From the NCBI RefSeq assembly GCF_002802865.1, contig NZ_PGLQ01000002.1, forward strand, positions 1 through 34,102: 34,102 bases of DNA. Direction: 5' to 3'. The translations under genes were made by a program, and so were the position numbers. The notes under the pieces were generated by a model. It had not been told where the DNA came from and did no database searches. It saw only the letters and a list, made by a program, of their open reading frames with translations. Shown in pieces: positions 26,243 to 34,102 of this stretch (positions are counted from its first letter, which is position 1; each line of letters starts with the position of its first letter). The stretch comes from Bifidobacterium scaligerum (GTDB taxonomy: Bacteria > Actinomycetota > Actinomycetes > Actinomycetales > Bifidobacteriaceae).

Positions 26243-27724
26243 ATGCGTCAGGGCTTCGACAACGAGAAGTATATTGAGCTGCAGTCCGATAACATTCGAA
26301 AGCGCATCGCACAGTTCGGTGGCAAGCTGTATCTGGAATTCGGAGGCAAATTATTCGATGACTACCATGCCTCTCGCGTGCTTCCGGGCTTCGAGCCAGA
26401 CGTGAAATTCCAGATGCTCAAAAGCATGGCACACGATGTGGAAATCGTCATCGCCATCAACGCCAACCACATTCAACAAGGCAAGGCTCGTGGCGATCTC
26501 GGCATCCCATATGACGAGGATGTATTACGACTGATCGATATTTTCCGCTCCCACAACCTCTATGTAGGTTCCGTAGTACTCACCCAGTACGCCGGGCAGC
26601 CGGCCGCCGACACCTACCGTCACCGCCTCGAACAGCTTGGCGTCACCTGCTATCTGCATTACCCGATCGCCGGCTACCCACATGACATCGAACACATCGT
26701 CTCCGAGGACGGATACGGACGGAACGACTACATCGAAACCAGCCGTCCGCTTGTTGTGGTCACTGCGCCCGGTCCCGGATCCGGCAAGCTCGCCACCTGC
26801 CTGAGTCAGCTCTACCATGAGCATCGCCGTGGCATTCAGGCCGGATACGCCAAGTACGAGACCTTCCCGATCTGGAACCTGCCGCTGAACCACCCTGTCA
26901 ACATCGCGTACGAGGCCGCCACTGCGGATTTGGACGATGCCAACATCATCGACCCGTTCCATCTGGAAGCACATGGAGAGACCACCGTCAATTACAATCG
27001 TGATGTCGAGGCGTTCCCCGTACTCAAGGCCATGATGGAACGCATCATGGGCGAAAGCCCCTATCAGAGCCCCACCGATATGGGCGTAAACATGGCAGGG
27101 TATGCAATCAGCGACGATGAGGCTTGCCGTGAGGCCGCAAAACTTGAAATCGTACGCCGATATTTCACCGCATGCGTGGATTTGAAACGTAGCGGCACCG
27201 GAGAAGAACAGGTCGAGCGTCTGCTGTCGATTATGAAAAAGGCCGGCGTGGATGAGAACCTGTCCCCTGCCCGCTCCGCAGCCTTGAACAAGGAGGCATC
27301 CACCGGAGCGCCTGCCGGAGCGATGGTATTGCCCGACGGCCGAGTCATCACCGGCAAAACCGGAGTGCTGCTCGGCGCGGCCAGCGCGCTACTGATGAAT
27401 GCGCTCAAAGCCGTCACCGACGTAGACCCCGAGCTTCCGGTGATTGACGACAACGCCATCGAGCCTATTTGCCGGCTGAAAACGGAACATCTCAACAGCG
27501 AAAACCGACGGCTGCATTCCGACGAGACATTAATCGCGTTGTCAATCACCAGCGCCACCAGCCCCGAGGCCGCCCGAGTGATCAACGGTCTTGAACAGTT
27601 GCGCGGGGCCGATGCCTTCTTCTCGGTTATCATCTCCGCAACAGACGAAGCGCTGTATCGCAAACTCGGCATTACTGTCTGCTGCGAACCGAAATACGAA
27701 CGAGTCAGCCTATACCATAAATAA
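26243..27724 (+). CDS. DUF1846 family protein
   Basis: Conserved cytoplasmic protein of 493 aa; its biochemical role is not known to me. The N-terminus MRQGFDNEKYIELQS and the following FGGKLYLEFGGKLFDDYHASRVLPGF-type block are typical. APGPGSGKLAT (175-185) resembles a nucleotide-binding P-loop. ATG at 26243 is chosen because family members start at this point and GAAGGAA lies upstream; ATG at 26219 would add eight residues. GC content returns to core values, so the accessory stretch ends before this gene. Confidence 0.9.
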   Translation: MRQGFDNEKYIELQSDNIRKRIAQFGGKLYLEFGGKLFDDYHASRVLPGFEPDVKFQMLKSMAHDVEIVIAINANHIQQGKARGDLGIPYDEDVLRLIDIFRSHNLYVGSVVLTQYAGQPAADTYRHRLEQLGVTCYLHYPIAGYPHDIEHIVSEDGYGRNDYIETSRPLVVVTAPGPGSGKLATCLSQLYHEHRRGIQAGYAKYETFPIWNLPLNHPVNIAYEAATADLDDANIIDPFHLEAHGETTVNYNRDVEAFPVLKAMMERIMGESPYQSPTDMGVNMAGYAISDDEACREAAKLEIVRRYFTACVDLKRSGTGEEQVERLLSIMKKAGVDENLSPARSAALNKEASTGAPAGAMVLPDGRVITGKTGVLLGAASALLMNALKAVTDVDPELPVIDDNAIEPICRLKTEHLNSENRRLHSDETLIALSITSATSPEAARVINGLEQLRGADAFFSVIISATDEALYRKLGITVCCEPKYERVSLYHK

Positions 27725-27730
27725 AGTTCA

Positions 27731-27762
27731 GATAGTCGAGGACACCATGGTCCACGACTATC
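27731..27762 (+). terminator. Hairpin 3' of the DUF1846 gene
   Basis: GATAGTCG (27731-27738) with CGACTATC (27755-27762), then GGAC (27740-27743) with GTCC (27750-27753): a 12-bp stem with one internal A-A mismatch and a 6-nt loop, 7 nt after the stop codon. No U-tract follows. Confidence 0.55.
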
Positions 27763-27940
27763 AACCAGCAAACAGGAGTCAAGCAGAAGCCCAAATAGAG
27801 GCTGATAACCCAGTCCATCACATTCCCCGAACATTCAGTCTCTGAGCATCACGCGTCCGAACCTCGGCACCAATAACTGTCGTGGTCTATTGCTGTAATG
27901 CATGCGAGAAAGAGTGGTTTGAGAGGTAAGAAGAATAACA

Positions 27941-29827
27941 GTGACATCTGCAACGCATGGACGGTTCATCGGACTCGATGGCATTAAAGGATTCGCTCTC
28001 ATCGGCATCATGCTGTATCACTGCATGCAGCAGCAATTGCCCGGCGGATTCTACGGCGTCGATATGTTCTTCACCGTATCCGGATTCCTTATTGCGGCCA
28101 GCCTGTTCCGCTCGCTTGCTGCCAAAGGTTCAATTAACCTCGAACGGTATATTCCCAAGCGTGCGGTCAGGCTCTACCCGGGACTCTTGTTGCTGATTCC
28201 GGTAATCGTCTCCGTCGGATGGTTGTTTGACAAAGACATGCTGGTCTCCATCCGCAATCAGGTCATCACAGTGCTGCTCGGATGCTATAACTGGTATGCC
28301 ATTGCGGGCGGGCAAAGCTATTTCGATCAGATGAATCCGCAGGTGTTCCGCCATCTATGGTTTATCGGCGTACTCATGCAGTTCTATGTGATCATCCCAT
28401 TGATTGCATGGTTGATGTGGAAAATCCGGCGTACACATCTTGCCTCATTGATTCCGCTGGCGCTTGCGGCCGGTAGCGGCGCAGCTATGTGGTATCTCTA
28501 CGTGCCGGGCGCAGATCCGACCCGAGTGTATTTCGGCACCGATACTCACGGCGTGGGGCTGATGCTTGGTGTGGCTCTCGCGTGGTGGGTCACTGCTGAT
28601 CAACGTCATCAGCTGCACAGCGATTTCCCCGCCACGCGCATGGCCCGTTCCGGTCGACGCAGTCTTGGTACACATACTGCGCAACAGCACATCTCGCTTG
28701 AACGTCATCTCTGGTACGCCGTTGCGCCGCTGTTCGCTTTTCTTAGTCTTATCGCGCTGATTTGCATGGCCGTCCTCGGCAAGCAGGACGCGTTCGCGTT
28801 CCGGGGCGGCATTCTCCTGTCCAGTCTGCTCTCTGTACTGCTTATCGCCGGCACAATCTCACAGGACTCATGGATGCAAAGCCTTATGGTGTTCAAGCCA
28901 TTGGCTGCTCTCGGCAAGTATTCGTATGGCATTTATCTGTGGCATTGGCCGCTGTGGATTCTTTCCGGTGCGATGGCTCCAAAGATTTTCAAAACGGCCG
29001 GTCCATGGACTTTGGTTATGACCGCAATACTCACCGCTGTGGCAGCGACCATCTCCTGGCTTATGGTTGAAAAACCGGCCGCCAGGTATTCCGCATTGTT
29101 CGTGCTTGTCCCCTACCGTAATGTGACGGCACTGCACATCGTGCGCGCAATTATTGTTGACCTGATCGTAGTAGTCTCCGTGTTCGGCACCATACAGGGC
29201 ATGGTCAACGCCCCGGATAAAACGGCCATGCAAATGCAACTTGAGCAACAAGCCCAGCAACTTGAAGCACAGCAGAAGGCCAATCATGAACTGATTCGCA
29301 AAGCGGTGCCCGCCCCTCCCAAGCCGAAGCATGAGATGCCCACCGGAGACCAGATCACCGCTATCGGAGATTCAGTCATGTTGGCCTCTTCCGATGGTCT
29401 TTCCTCGGTGTTCCCCGGTATCAATACCGATGCCAGCGTCTCTCGTTCGATTATGGTAGCCCCGGAACTACTCGGCAACGATCTTACGGCCGGCACATTG
29501 CGCCAGTGGGTACTACTGGGATTGGCCACCAACTCCGCCATTACCCCCGATCAGCTTGATCAGATCCACAACATGATTGGTCCTGATCATGTCCTTGTAC
29601 TGGTCAACGCCCATGGCGATCGTACTTGGATTCCACCGACCAATCAGGTGCTTGCGGACTATGCCGCCGCTCATCCGGACGATGTGCTGCTCGTGGACTG
29701 GGATGCCGCAGCAACAGCGAATCCACAGATACTTGGTTCAGACGGCATTCATCCGACTATCGGCAGTGATCTTTACGCGCAAACGGTCAAGCAATCCATC
29801 GCTCAATGGATCAAGGCCGGCCACTGA
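27941..29827 (+). CDS. Acyltransferase-3 (OafA/YrhL/OatA type) membrane protein with C-terminal SGNH-like domain
   Basis: Polytopic membrane protein of 628 aa that probably acetylates a cell-surface glycan. The acyltransferase-3 domain (about 8-385) has about ten hydrophobic helices, the conserved histidine H27 in MLYHCMQ and the motif GVDMFFTVSGFL. A last transmembrane helix near 400-420 leads to a Gln-rich coiled coil (about 425-450) and a Pro/Lys-rich linker. The extracytoplasmic domain has SGNH-type marks: GDS with S478, and DGIHP with D601 and H604. This two-part design is that of OatA, which O-acetylates peptidoglycan; other polysaccharides are possible. Start is GTG at 27941, with GAGAGG about 15 nt upstream. 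Confidence 0.9.
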   Translation: MTSATHGRFIGLDGIKGFALIGIMLYHCMQQQLPGGFYGVDMFFTVSGFLIAASLFRSLAAKGSINLERYIPKRAVRLYPGLLLLIPVIVSVGWLFDKDMLVSIRNQVITVLLGCYNWYAIAGGQSYFDQMNPQVFRHLWFIGVLMQFYVIIPLIAWLMWKIRRTHLASLIPLALAAGSGAAMWYLYVPGADPTRVYFGTDTHGVGLMLGVALAWWVTADQRHQLHSDFPATRMARSGRRSLGTHTAQQHISLERHLWYAVAPLFAFLSLIALICMAVLGKQDAFAFRGGILLSSLLSVLLIAGTISQDSWMQSLMVFKPLAALGKYSYGIYLWHWPLWILSGAMAPKIFKTAGPWTLVMTAILTAVAATISWLMVEKPAARYSALFVLVPYRNVTALHIVRAIIVDLIVVVSVFGTIQGMVNAPDKTAMQMQLEQQAQQLEAQQKANHELIRKAVPAPPKPKHEMPTGDQITAIGDSVMLASSDGLSSVFPGINTDASVSRSIMVAPELLGNDLTAGTLRQWVLLGLATNSAITPDQLDQIHNMIGPDHVLVLVNAHGDRTWIPPTNQVLADYAAAHPDDVLLVDWDAAATANPQILGSDGIHPTIGSDLYAQTVKQSIAQWIKAGH

Positions 29828-30021
29828 GCTGCAGTCCACCGTAGGACGAATACCATCGAGATCCTAGCAAATATCGATCTGAGACGAGGATGCGCAAGAC
29901 ATGCCTCTATGGTCGCGTGCTTCGTGGTACGCCCGGTGAACATCCGGCAACGCGGGCGTGACTTCCCCGTCGTCAAGCACAGCTAGACTGAAAAAGCAGT
30001 TCAGACCACACGTTGGGAGTA

Positions 30022-31044
30022 ATGGTGAGCGCAATCCTCGAAGGAAAGCCTGATAAAAACCTGATTCTCGTTACGGGAAGAATTCATCCGAAGCTGGCTC
30101 AGGACGTTGCCGATCAACTTGGCATCGACGTTCTGGAAACCACAGCGTATGACTTCGCCAACGGCGAGATGTATGTGCGGTACACCGAATCGGTGCGCGG
30201 TGCCGATGTATTCGTATTGCAAAGCCACTACAAGCCTATTAACAAGGCCATTATGGAACAGCTCATCATGATTGATGCGCTCAAGCGTGCCTCCGCCCGT
30301 TCCATCACTGCCGTATGTCCGTTGCTTGGGTATTCTCGTCAGGACAAGAAGCATCGTGGTCGCGAGCCCATTTCGTGCCGTCTGGTGTTCGACCTGCTCA
30401 AGACCGCCGGTGCGGACCGCATCATGTCTGTGGATTTGCATGCCGCACAGTCTCAAGGCTTCTTTGATGGACCTGTCGACCATCTCATCGCCATGCCGGT
30501 GCTGGTCGACTACATTCGCGATCGTTTCCAGGGACATCTGGATAATGTGGCAGTCGTTTCACCGGATGCCGGGCGTATTCGTGTAGCGGAACAATGGGCA
30601 CAGCGCCTTGGCGGTGGTCCACTTGCTTTCGTTCACAAGACTCGTGACATCACCCGCCCGAATCAGGCGGTCGCGAACCGCGTGGTCGGTGACGTGGCCG
30701 GCAAGGATTGCGTACTGGTCGATGATTTGATTGACACCGCTGGCACCATTGCCGGCGCATGCCACGTACTTCAGGATGCCGGTGCCAAGTCGGTGACCGT
30801 GGTGGCCACTCACGGCGTGCTTTCTGGACCAGCCATCGAACGACTGAAGAACTGTGGAGCGCGAGAGGTCGTGCTCACGGACACCGTTCCGATTCCGGAC
30901 GAGAAGCGTTGGGATGGTCTTACCGTGCTCTCGATCGCCCCTCTGCTGGCCAGCGCCATTCGCGCCGTGTTCGAAGACGGATCGGTGGCCGAGCTGTTCG
31001 ACACGTATCCTGAGCATCACGGCCAGGGCTTCCTGTTCGCATGA
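30022..31044 (+). CDS. prs: Ribose-phosphate pyrophosphokinase (PRPP synthetase)
   Basis: Makes 5-phosphoribosyl-1-pyrophosphate from ribose 5-phosphate and ATP for purines, pyrimidines, NAD, His and Trp (340 aa). Seen: the FANGEMYVRY motif, the catalytic flexible loop YSRQDKKHRGREPIS, the metal-binding DLHAAQSQGFF region and the PRPP-binding motif VLVDDLIDTAGT. The start could be ATG 30022 or GTG 30025; GGGAG immediately upstream fits the GTG slightly better in spacing. TTG 30013 is unlikely. A large palindrome begins 5 nt after the stop. Confidence 0.96.
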   Translation: MVSAILEGKPDKNLILVTGRIHPKLAQDVADQLGIDVLETTAYDFANGEMYVRYTESVRGADVFVLQSHYKPINKAIMEQLIMIDALKRASARSITAVCPLLGYSRQDKKHRGREPISCRLVFDLLKTAGADRIMSVDLHAAQSQGFFDGPVDHLIAMPVLVDYIRDRFQGHLDNVAVVSPDAGRIRVAEQWAQRLGGGPLAFVHKTRDITRPNQAVANRVVGDVAGKDCVLVDDLIDTAGTIAGACHVLQDAGAKSVTVVATHGVLSGPAIERLKNCGAREVVLTDTVPIPDEKRWDGLTVLSIAPLLASAIRAVFEDGSVAELFDTYPEHHGQGFLFA

Positions 31045-31048
31045 TCTC

Positions 31049-31129
31049 ATGTGCTGGAATGAGCAAGACATTATCTCTCGGTTCTGCGCAACACGACTTG
31101 CCGATAATGTCTTGCTCATTCCAGCACAT
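31049..31129. repeat. Perfect 27-bp inverted repeat between prs and tRNA-Gln
   Basis: Arms 31049-31075 (ATGTGCTGGAATGAGC... to ...ATTATC) and 31103-31129 are exact reverse complements with a 27-nt spacer. It starts 5 nt after the prs stop. The right arm also holds the likely -35 of tRNA-Gln. It may terminate prs, but there is no U-tract after it and the stem is far longer than normal terminators. Confidence 0.85.
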
Positions 31130-31139
31130 ATGGTATAAA
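31112..31139 (+). promoter_or_regulatory. Probable tRNA-Gln promoter
   Basis: TTGCTC (31112-31117), a 16-nt spacer and TATAAA (31134-31139), ending about 30 nt before the tRNA. The -35 lies inside the right arm of the 27-bp inverted repeat. Confidence 0.5.
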
Positions 31140-31169
31140 TAAATATTTGTGGGTTGTAAGGCCCACCAC

Positions 31170-31240
31170 TCCCCCATGGTGTAATGGCAGCACACGGGTC
31201 TTTGGAACCCTTTGTCTTGGTTCGAGTCCAGGTGGGGGAG
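31170..31240 (+). tRNA. tRNA-Gln (anticodon TTG)
   Basis: Acceptor TCCCCCA (31170-31176) pairs with TGGGGGA (31233-31239); discriminator G. The anticodon loop CTTTGGA gives TTG (reads CAA/CAG). The T-arm is CTTGG-TTCGAGT-CCAGG. The first pair of the anticodon stem is a C-T mismatch (CGGGT/ACCCT), leaving four good pairs. CCA is not encoded. Confidence 0.93.
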
Positions 31241-31246
31241 CTCGTT

Positions 31247-31286
31247 GACGGTCGTCCGGACATCCGGGCGGCCGTCTATTGTTTTG
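31247..31286 (+). terminator. Rho-independent terminator of tRNA-Gln
   Basis: GACGG (31247-31251) with CCGTC (31272-31276) outside and GTCCGG with CCGGGC inside, followed by TATTGTTTT. It lies 6 nt after the tRNA and just before glmU. Confidence 0.8.
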
Positions 31287-31333
31287 AGATGATTCACATT
31301 ACTGGTATTCCAAACGAAGGGAATGTGTCCGTT

Positions 31334-32716
31334 ATGGCATTATCTGCCGCCATTGTGCTCGCCGCCGGCGAAGGCACACGCATGCGCTCCAACAAACCGA
31401 AGGTGCTGCACACCTTCGCCGGAAAAACCTTCCTGAATCGAGTTATGGATTCAGTCGCGGCACTGGAGCCGGACACACTGGCCGTTGTCGTGCATTTCCA
31501 AGCTGAACGGGTGTCCGAAGCGGCGCGTTCCTACAATGAACATGTCACCATCGTCAATCAGGATGATATTCCCGGCACTGGCCGTGCCGTGCAATGTGCG
31601 ATGGCGCAACTCGCCGATCAGGGTCAGCTCAACGGCCCAGTACTGATCGCAGCTTCCGATATGCCGCTACTGGACAGCCGCACGCTGCGTGAGCTGGTCG
31701 ATTTCCATTCTGCTTCCGGCAATGGCGCCACCGTACTGACCACCATCCTTGATGATCCCACTGGGTACGGCCGCATCATCCGTGACCGTGAGGGCAATGT
31801 GCTGCGTATTGTGGAGCAGAAGGACGCCAATCGCAGTGAACTGGCAGTCCAAGAGGTGAATACCTCCGTGTATGTGTTCGACGCGGCTTTGCTGGTGCAG
31901 GCCATCGCCGATCTCAAATCCAATAATGCGCAGGGCGAGTTCTATCTCACCGACGCCTTGGAAACCGCCCGCTCCGCCGGCAAGGTCGGCGCCTTCACCG
32001 CACCCGACCCGTTGACCGTCGAAGGGGTGAATGACCGCGTGCAGCTGGCCGCCTTGTCCAAAACATACAACCGCCGCGTCTGCGAACACTGGATGCGTGA
32101 GGGAGTGAGCATTCTCGATCCCGAGACTACATGGATCGAAGACGACGTGCAGATCGGCCGCGACGCCACCATTCTGCCCGGCTGCTTCCTGCAAGGTCAC
32201 ACGGTAATCGGACAGGATGCAATCGTCGGTCCCTATACCACGCTTATTGACGCAGTGGTGGATGACGGTGCCACTGTTGAACGTTCCCGCGTTCAGGAGT
32301 CGCATATCGGAGCCCGCACCAACATCGGTCCTTGGACTTATCTGCGTCCTGGCAACGAATTCGGCGAGGACGCCAAGGCCGGCGCATTCGTGGAAATGAA
32401 GAAGGCCCATATCGGCAACGGTACCAAGGTTCCTCATCTGAGCTATATAGGTGATGCTCAGCTCGGCGATCACACCAACATCGGAGGCGGCACTATTACC
32501 GCCAATTACGATGGCGTGCATAAGAACCGCACCGTCATTGGTGCCGGATGTCATGTCGGCGCCGGCAATCTGTTCGTGGCTCCAGTCGAGGTGGGAGACA
32601 ATGTGACCACCGGTGCCGGCTCTGTGGTACGTCACGCCGTGCCCAACGACACGATGGTCTACTCCGAAAACACGCAGCATAACGTCGAGGGCTGGAAGCC
32701 CGCTTGGGAGCGCTGA
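31334..32716 (+). CDS. glmU: Bifunctional GlmU: glucosamine-1-phosphate acetyltransferase / GlcNAc-1-phosphate uridylyltransferase
   Basis: Makes UDP-N-acetylglucosamine for peptidoglycan (460 aa). The N-terminal pyrophosphorylase domain has the nucleotide-binding signature LAAGEGTRMRSNKPKVLH (from residue 9) and GTGRAVQ; the C-terminal half is a left-handed beta-helix of hexapeptide repeats with NIGGGTITANYDGVHK, the acetyl-CoA-site region. Start is ATG 31334 (GAAGGGAA about 12 nt upstream) or GTG 31325. First gene of glmU-rsfS-phosphatase; 3 nt separate it from rsfS. Confidence 0.97.
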   Translation: MALSAAIVLAAGEGTRMRSNKPKVLHTFAGKTFLNRVMDSVAALEPDTLAVVVHFQAERVSEAARSYNEHVTIVNQDDIPGTGRAVQCAMAQLADQGQLNGPVLIAASDMPLLDSRTLRELVDFHSASGNGATVLTTILDDPTGYGRIIRDREGNVLRIVEQKDANRSELAVQEVNTSVYVFDAALLVQAIADLKSNNAQGEFYLTDALETARSAGKVGAFTAPDPLTVEGVNDRVQLAALSKTYNRRVCEHWMREGVSILDPETTWIEDDVQIGRDATILPGCFLQGHTVIGQDAIVGPYTTLIDAVVDDGATVERSRVQESHIGARTNIGPWTYLRPGNEFGEDAKAGAFVEMKKAHIGNGTKVPHLSYIGDAQLGDHTNIGGGTITANYDGVHKNRTVIGAGCHVGAGNLFVAPVEVGDNVTTGAGSVVRHAVPNDTMVYSENTQHNVEGWKPAWER

Positions 32717-32719
32717 ATC

Positions 32720-33145
32720 GTGCCAGCATTGCAAGACTCGATCAACACGGTCCGTGTGGCCGCCGAAGCTGCCGACCGTGTCAAGGCCACTGATATCGTG
32801 GCCTTCGATGTAGCGGATTTACTGGGTATCACCGATATCATGATGATTGCCGGAGCCTCCAACGAACGCCAAGTTCTGGCGGTAGCCGAGGAAATCGAAA
32901 AAGATCTGTATCTCAAATGCGGCGGTCGTCAGCCGCGTTCTCGCGAAGGCTTGACCGAAGGCCAGTGGGTGCTGCTCGACTATGGTGATTTCGTGATCCA
33001 TATCATGCATGAGGAATCACGCGAGTTCTACGGTCTTGAACGTCTGTGGAAGGACTGCGAATCCATCGATCTGCAGCTCGCCCATCCGGAGCACTCGCTT
33101 TCCGACGCAGTTCGCGACAACGAGCCGATGACCGCCATCGACTGA
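32720..33145 (+). CDS. rsfS: Ribosomal silencing factor RsfS (YbeB/iojap family)
   Basis: Binds ribosomal protein L14 (uL14) and blocks joining of the subunits when nutrients fall (141 aa). Family marks are DIVAFDVADLLGITDIMMIAGA near the N-terminal third, RSREGL, WVLLDYGDFVIHIM and the terminal FYGLERLW. Start is GTG at 32720 with GGGAG 9 nt upstream, inside the tail of glmU. It overlaps no gene but is 3 nt from glmU and 12 nt from the phosphatase, so one operon. Confidence 0.95.
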   Translation: MPALQDSINTVRVAAEAADRVKATDIVAFDVADLLGITDIMMIAGASNERQVLAVAEEIEKDLYLKCGGRQPRSREGLTEGQWVLLDYGDFVIHIMHEESREFYGLERLWKDCESIDLQLAHPEHSLSDAVRDNEPMTAID

Positions 33146-33157
33146 CAGGAAACACGA

Positions 33158-33895
33158 ATGGCAGCACAACATGTTCGCTCGATCTTTCTGATCCGTCATG
33201 GACGCACTTCCTACAACGCCGCGCACAAGCTGCAGGGGCAAGTGGATATTCCGCTGGATTCCGTAGGTGAATGGCAAGTACGTCAGACCGCTTCAGCGCT
33301 GAAAAAGCTGTATGTAGACACGCGTCCGCAAAGCGACCGACGCATTATCGTGTGTTCGGACCTGTCGCGTGCGCATGCCACCGCGCAGGCCTTTGCCGAT
33401 GTGCTGGGCGGCAGTGAAGCAGGCATCGAGGTCCATGATGAGCCACGTGTCAGAGAACGCAGTTTCGGTGACTGGGATGGACATGCCGTAAGCGAATTGG
33501 CGGAGCGTTATCCCGAGGATTTTCGTTCATGGATGGAGCATCGTGGCGGCGAGCTCAAATACGGTGCCGAGCCGAAAGAGCATGTCGGCTCACGCGGCGT
33601 TGAAGCGTTGATGGATTGGTCTACCCGTGCCGGTGACGATACGGATCTATTCGTGTTCTCGCACGGCGCTTGGATCGCTCAGACATTGCAAACACTGTTG
33701 GGATTGAGTCGCATCGATTCAACGTTCGCATCCGTCGTTTCCATGCGTAACGCGCATTGGGTGCGATTGGTGCCAATGGACGTCAGTGAGACCGCACCGG
33801 ATGGTACGGTCCGCCAGTCCACGCGATGGCGGCTGATGGACTACAATCACGGACCTGCCATCGCCGATACGGATGAGTGGGAGCGGGAACGCTGA
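33158..33895 (+). CDS. Histidine phosphatase family protein (phosphoglycerate-mutase-like)
   Basis: Phosphatase of 245 aa. The catalytic motif LIRHGRTSYN gives R13, H14 and G15; the second histidine is in VFSHGAW, and RERSFGDWDG supplies the usual acidic residue region. ATG at 33158 has AGGAAACACGA upstream. A phosphatase of this family next to rsfS is common in actinobacteria (in mycobacteria the neighbour is a glucosyl-3-phosphoglycerate phosphatase), but the substrate here is not determined. Confidence 0.92.
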   Translation: MAAQHVRSIFLIRHGRTSYNAAHKLQGQVDIPLDSVGEWQVRQTASALKKLYVDTRPQSDRRIIVCSDLSRAHATAQAFADVLGGSEAGIEVHDEPRVRERSFGDWDGHAVSELAERYPEDFRSWMEHRGGELKYGAEPKEHVGSRGVEALMDWSTRAGDDTDLFVFSHGAWIAQTLQTLLGLSRIDSTFASVVSMRNAHWVRLVPMDVSETAPDGTVRQSTRWRLMDYNHGPAIADTDEWERER

Positions 33896-33910
33896 AAAGC
33901 GTTGCGATCA

Positions 33911-33960
33911 TTGGTGTGTCGCACTGTTGCACGGCCATTACGCAACGCGCGACACACCGA
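33911..33960 (+). terminator. Hairpin 3' of the histidine phosphatase gene
   Basis: GGTGTGTCGC (33913-33922) and GCGACACACC (33949-33958) are perfect arms, with an inner GTTGC/GCAAC stem. An alternative pairing of GCGTTGCG (33899-33906) with CGCAACGC (33941-33948) is possible. Followed by a weak T-rich TAGTTGCCTGTTT. Confidence 0.55.
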
Positions 33961-33969
33961 TAGTTGCCT

Positions 33970-34008
33970 GTTTCGGACCTCCGGGGTAATGTATACGAGG
34001 TCCGAAAC
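33970..34008. repeat. 12-bp inverted repeat upstream of tRNA-Ala
   Basis: GTTTCGGACCTC (33970-33981) and GAGGTCCGAAAC (33997-34008) are perfect arms around a 15-nt loop containing TAATGTATAC. The repeat ends 19 bp before the tRNA, so it covers the expected tRNA promoter (possible -35 TTGCCT at 33964). Confidence 0.6.
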
Positions 34009-34027
34009 GGACCGATAACTGAATTAC

Positions 34028-34100
34028 GGGGCTATAGCGCAGCTGGTAGCGCATCTCCATGGCATGGAGAGGGTCAGGGGTTCGAATCCCCTTAGCTCCA
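34028..34100 (+). tRNA. tRNA-Ala (anticodon GGC)
   Basis: Acceptor GGGGCTA (34028-34034) pairs with TAGCTCC (34093-34099) with one G-U; discriminator A. The anticodon arm TCTCC-ATGGCAT-GGAGA gives GGC. The T-arm contains GGTTCGAATCC. CCA is not encoded. Confidence 0.95.
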
Positions 34101-34102
34101 CA

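Overview
The window looks like a chromosomal segment of a Bifidobacterium (high-GC Gram-positive, Actinobacteria). The best pointers are an 825-residue xylulose-5-phosphate/fructose-6-phosphate phosphoketolase (the key enzyme of the bifid shunt), a pyruvate formate-lyase with its activase, tandem clpP genes beside clpX and tig, a DUF3000-RNase D pair, and the glmU-rsfS-phosphatase order. Genus is confident; species is not called. Almost all of the window is core genome with intact genes.

Layout. 1-78: tRNA-Arg(ACG), minus strand. 220-6622: protein quality control on the minus strand (clpX, clpP2, clpP1, tig) with a small unknown gene and a divergent CLC-type anion transporter between. 6677-8651: RNase D and a DUF3000 protein. 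8788-12300: pflA and pflB, separated by a strong pflB terminator. 12563-15775: a 66-residue protein, glutamine-dependent NAD synthetase and an M20 amidohydrolase. 15918-18915: a methionine-type ABC importer (permease, ATPase, binding protein), still minus strand. 19091-19921: a Cof-type HAD phosphatase, divergent from the importer. 20073-22550: phosphoketolase, minus strand, ending at a terminator shared with the HAD gene. From 22994 everything is on the plus strand: guaA; then an AT-rich accessory stretch with a duplicated guaA 3' end, nested hairpins, a 53-codon ORF and an Mrr-type restriction endonuclease; then a DUF1846 protein, an acyltransferase-3/SGNH membrane protein, prs, tRNA-Gln(TTG), glmU, rsfS, a histidine phosphatase and tRNA-Ala(GGC).

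How the genes fit together. Phosphoketolase makes acetyl phosphate from sugar phosphates, and PflB (activated by PflA) turns pyruvate into acetyl-CoA and formate; these are the two signature carbon branches of bifidobacterial fermentation. guaA, prs and nadE serve nucleotide and NAD synthesis; glmU makes UDP-GlcNAc for the cell wall. The only clearly accessory segment is about 24552-26200, just 3' of guaA, a known type of integration hotspot. It carries a solitary Mrr-like nuclease with no methyltransferase beside it. Strong inverted repeats lie between many transcription units; the most striking is a perfect 27-bp repeat between prs and tRNA-Gln. I saw no CRISPR array, insertion sequence or rRNA.
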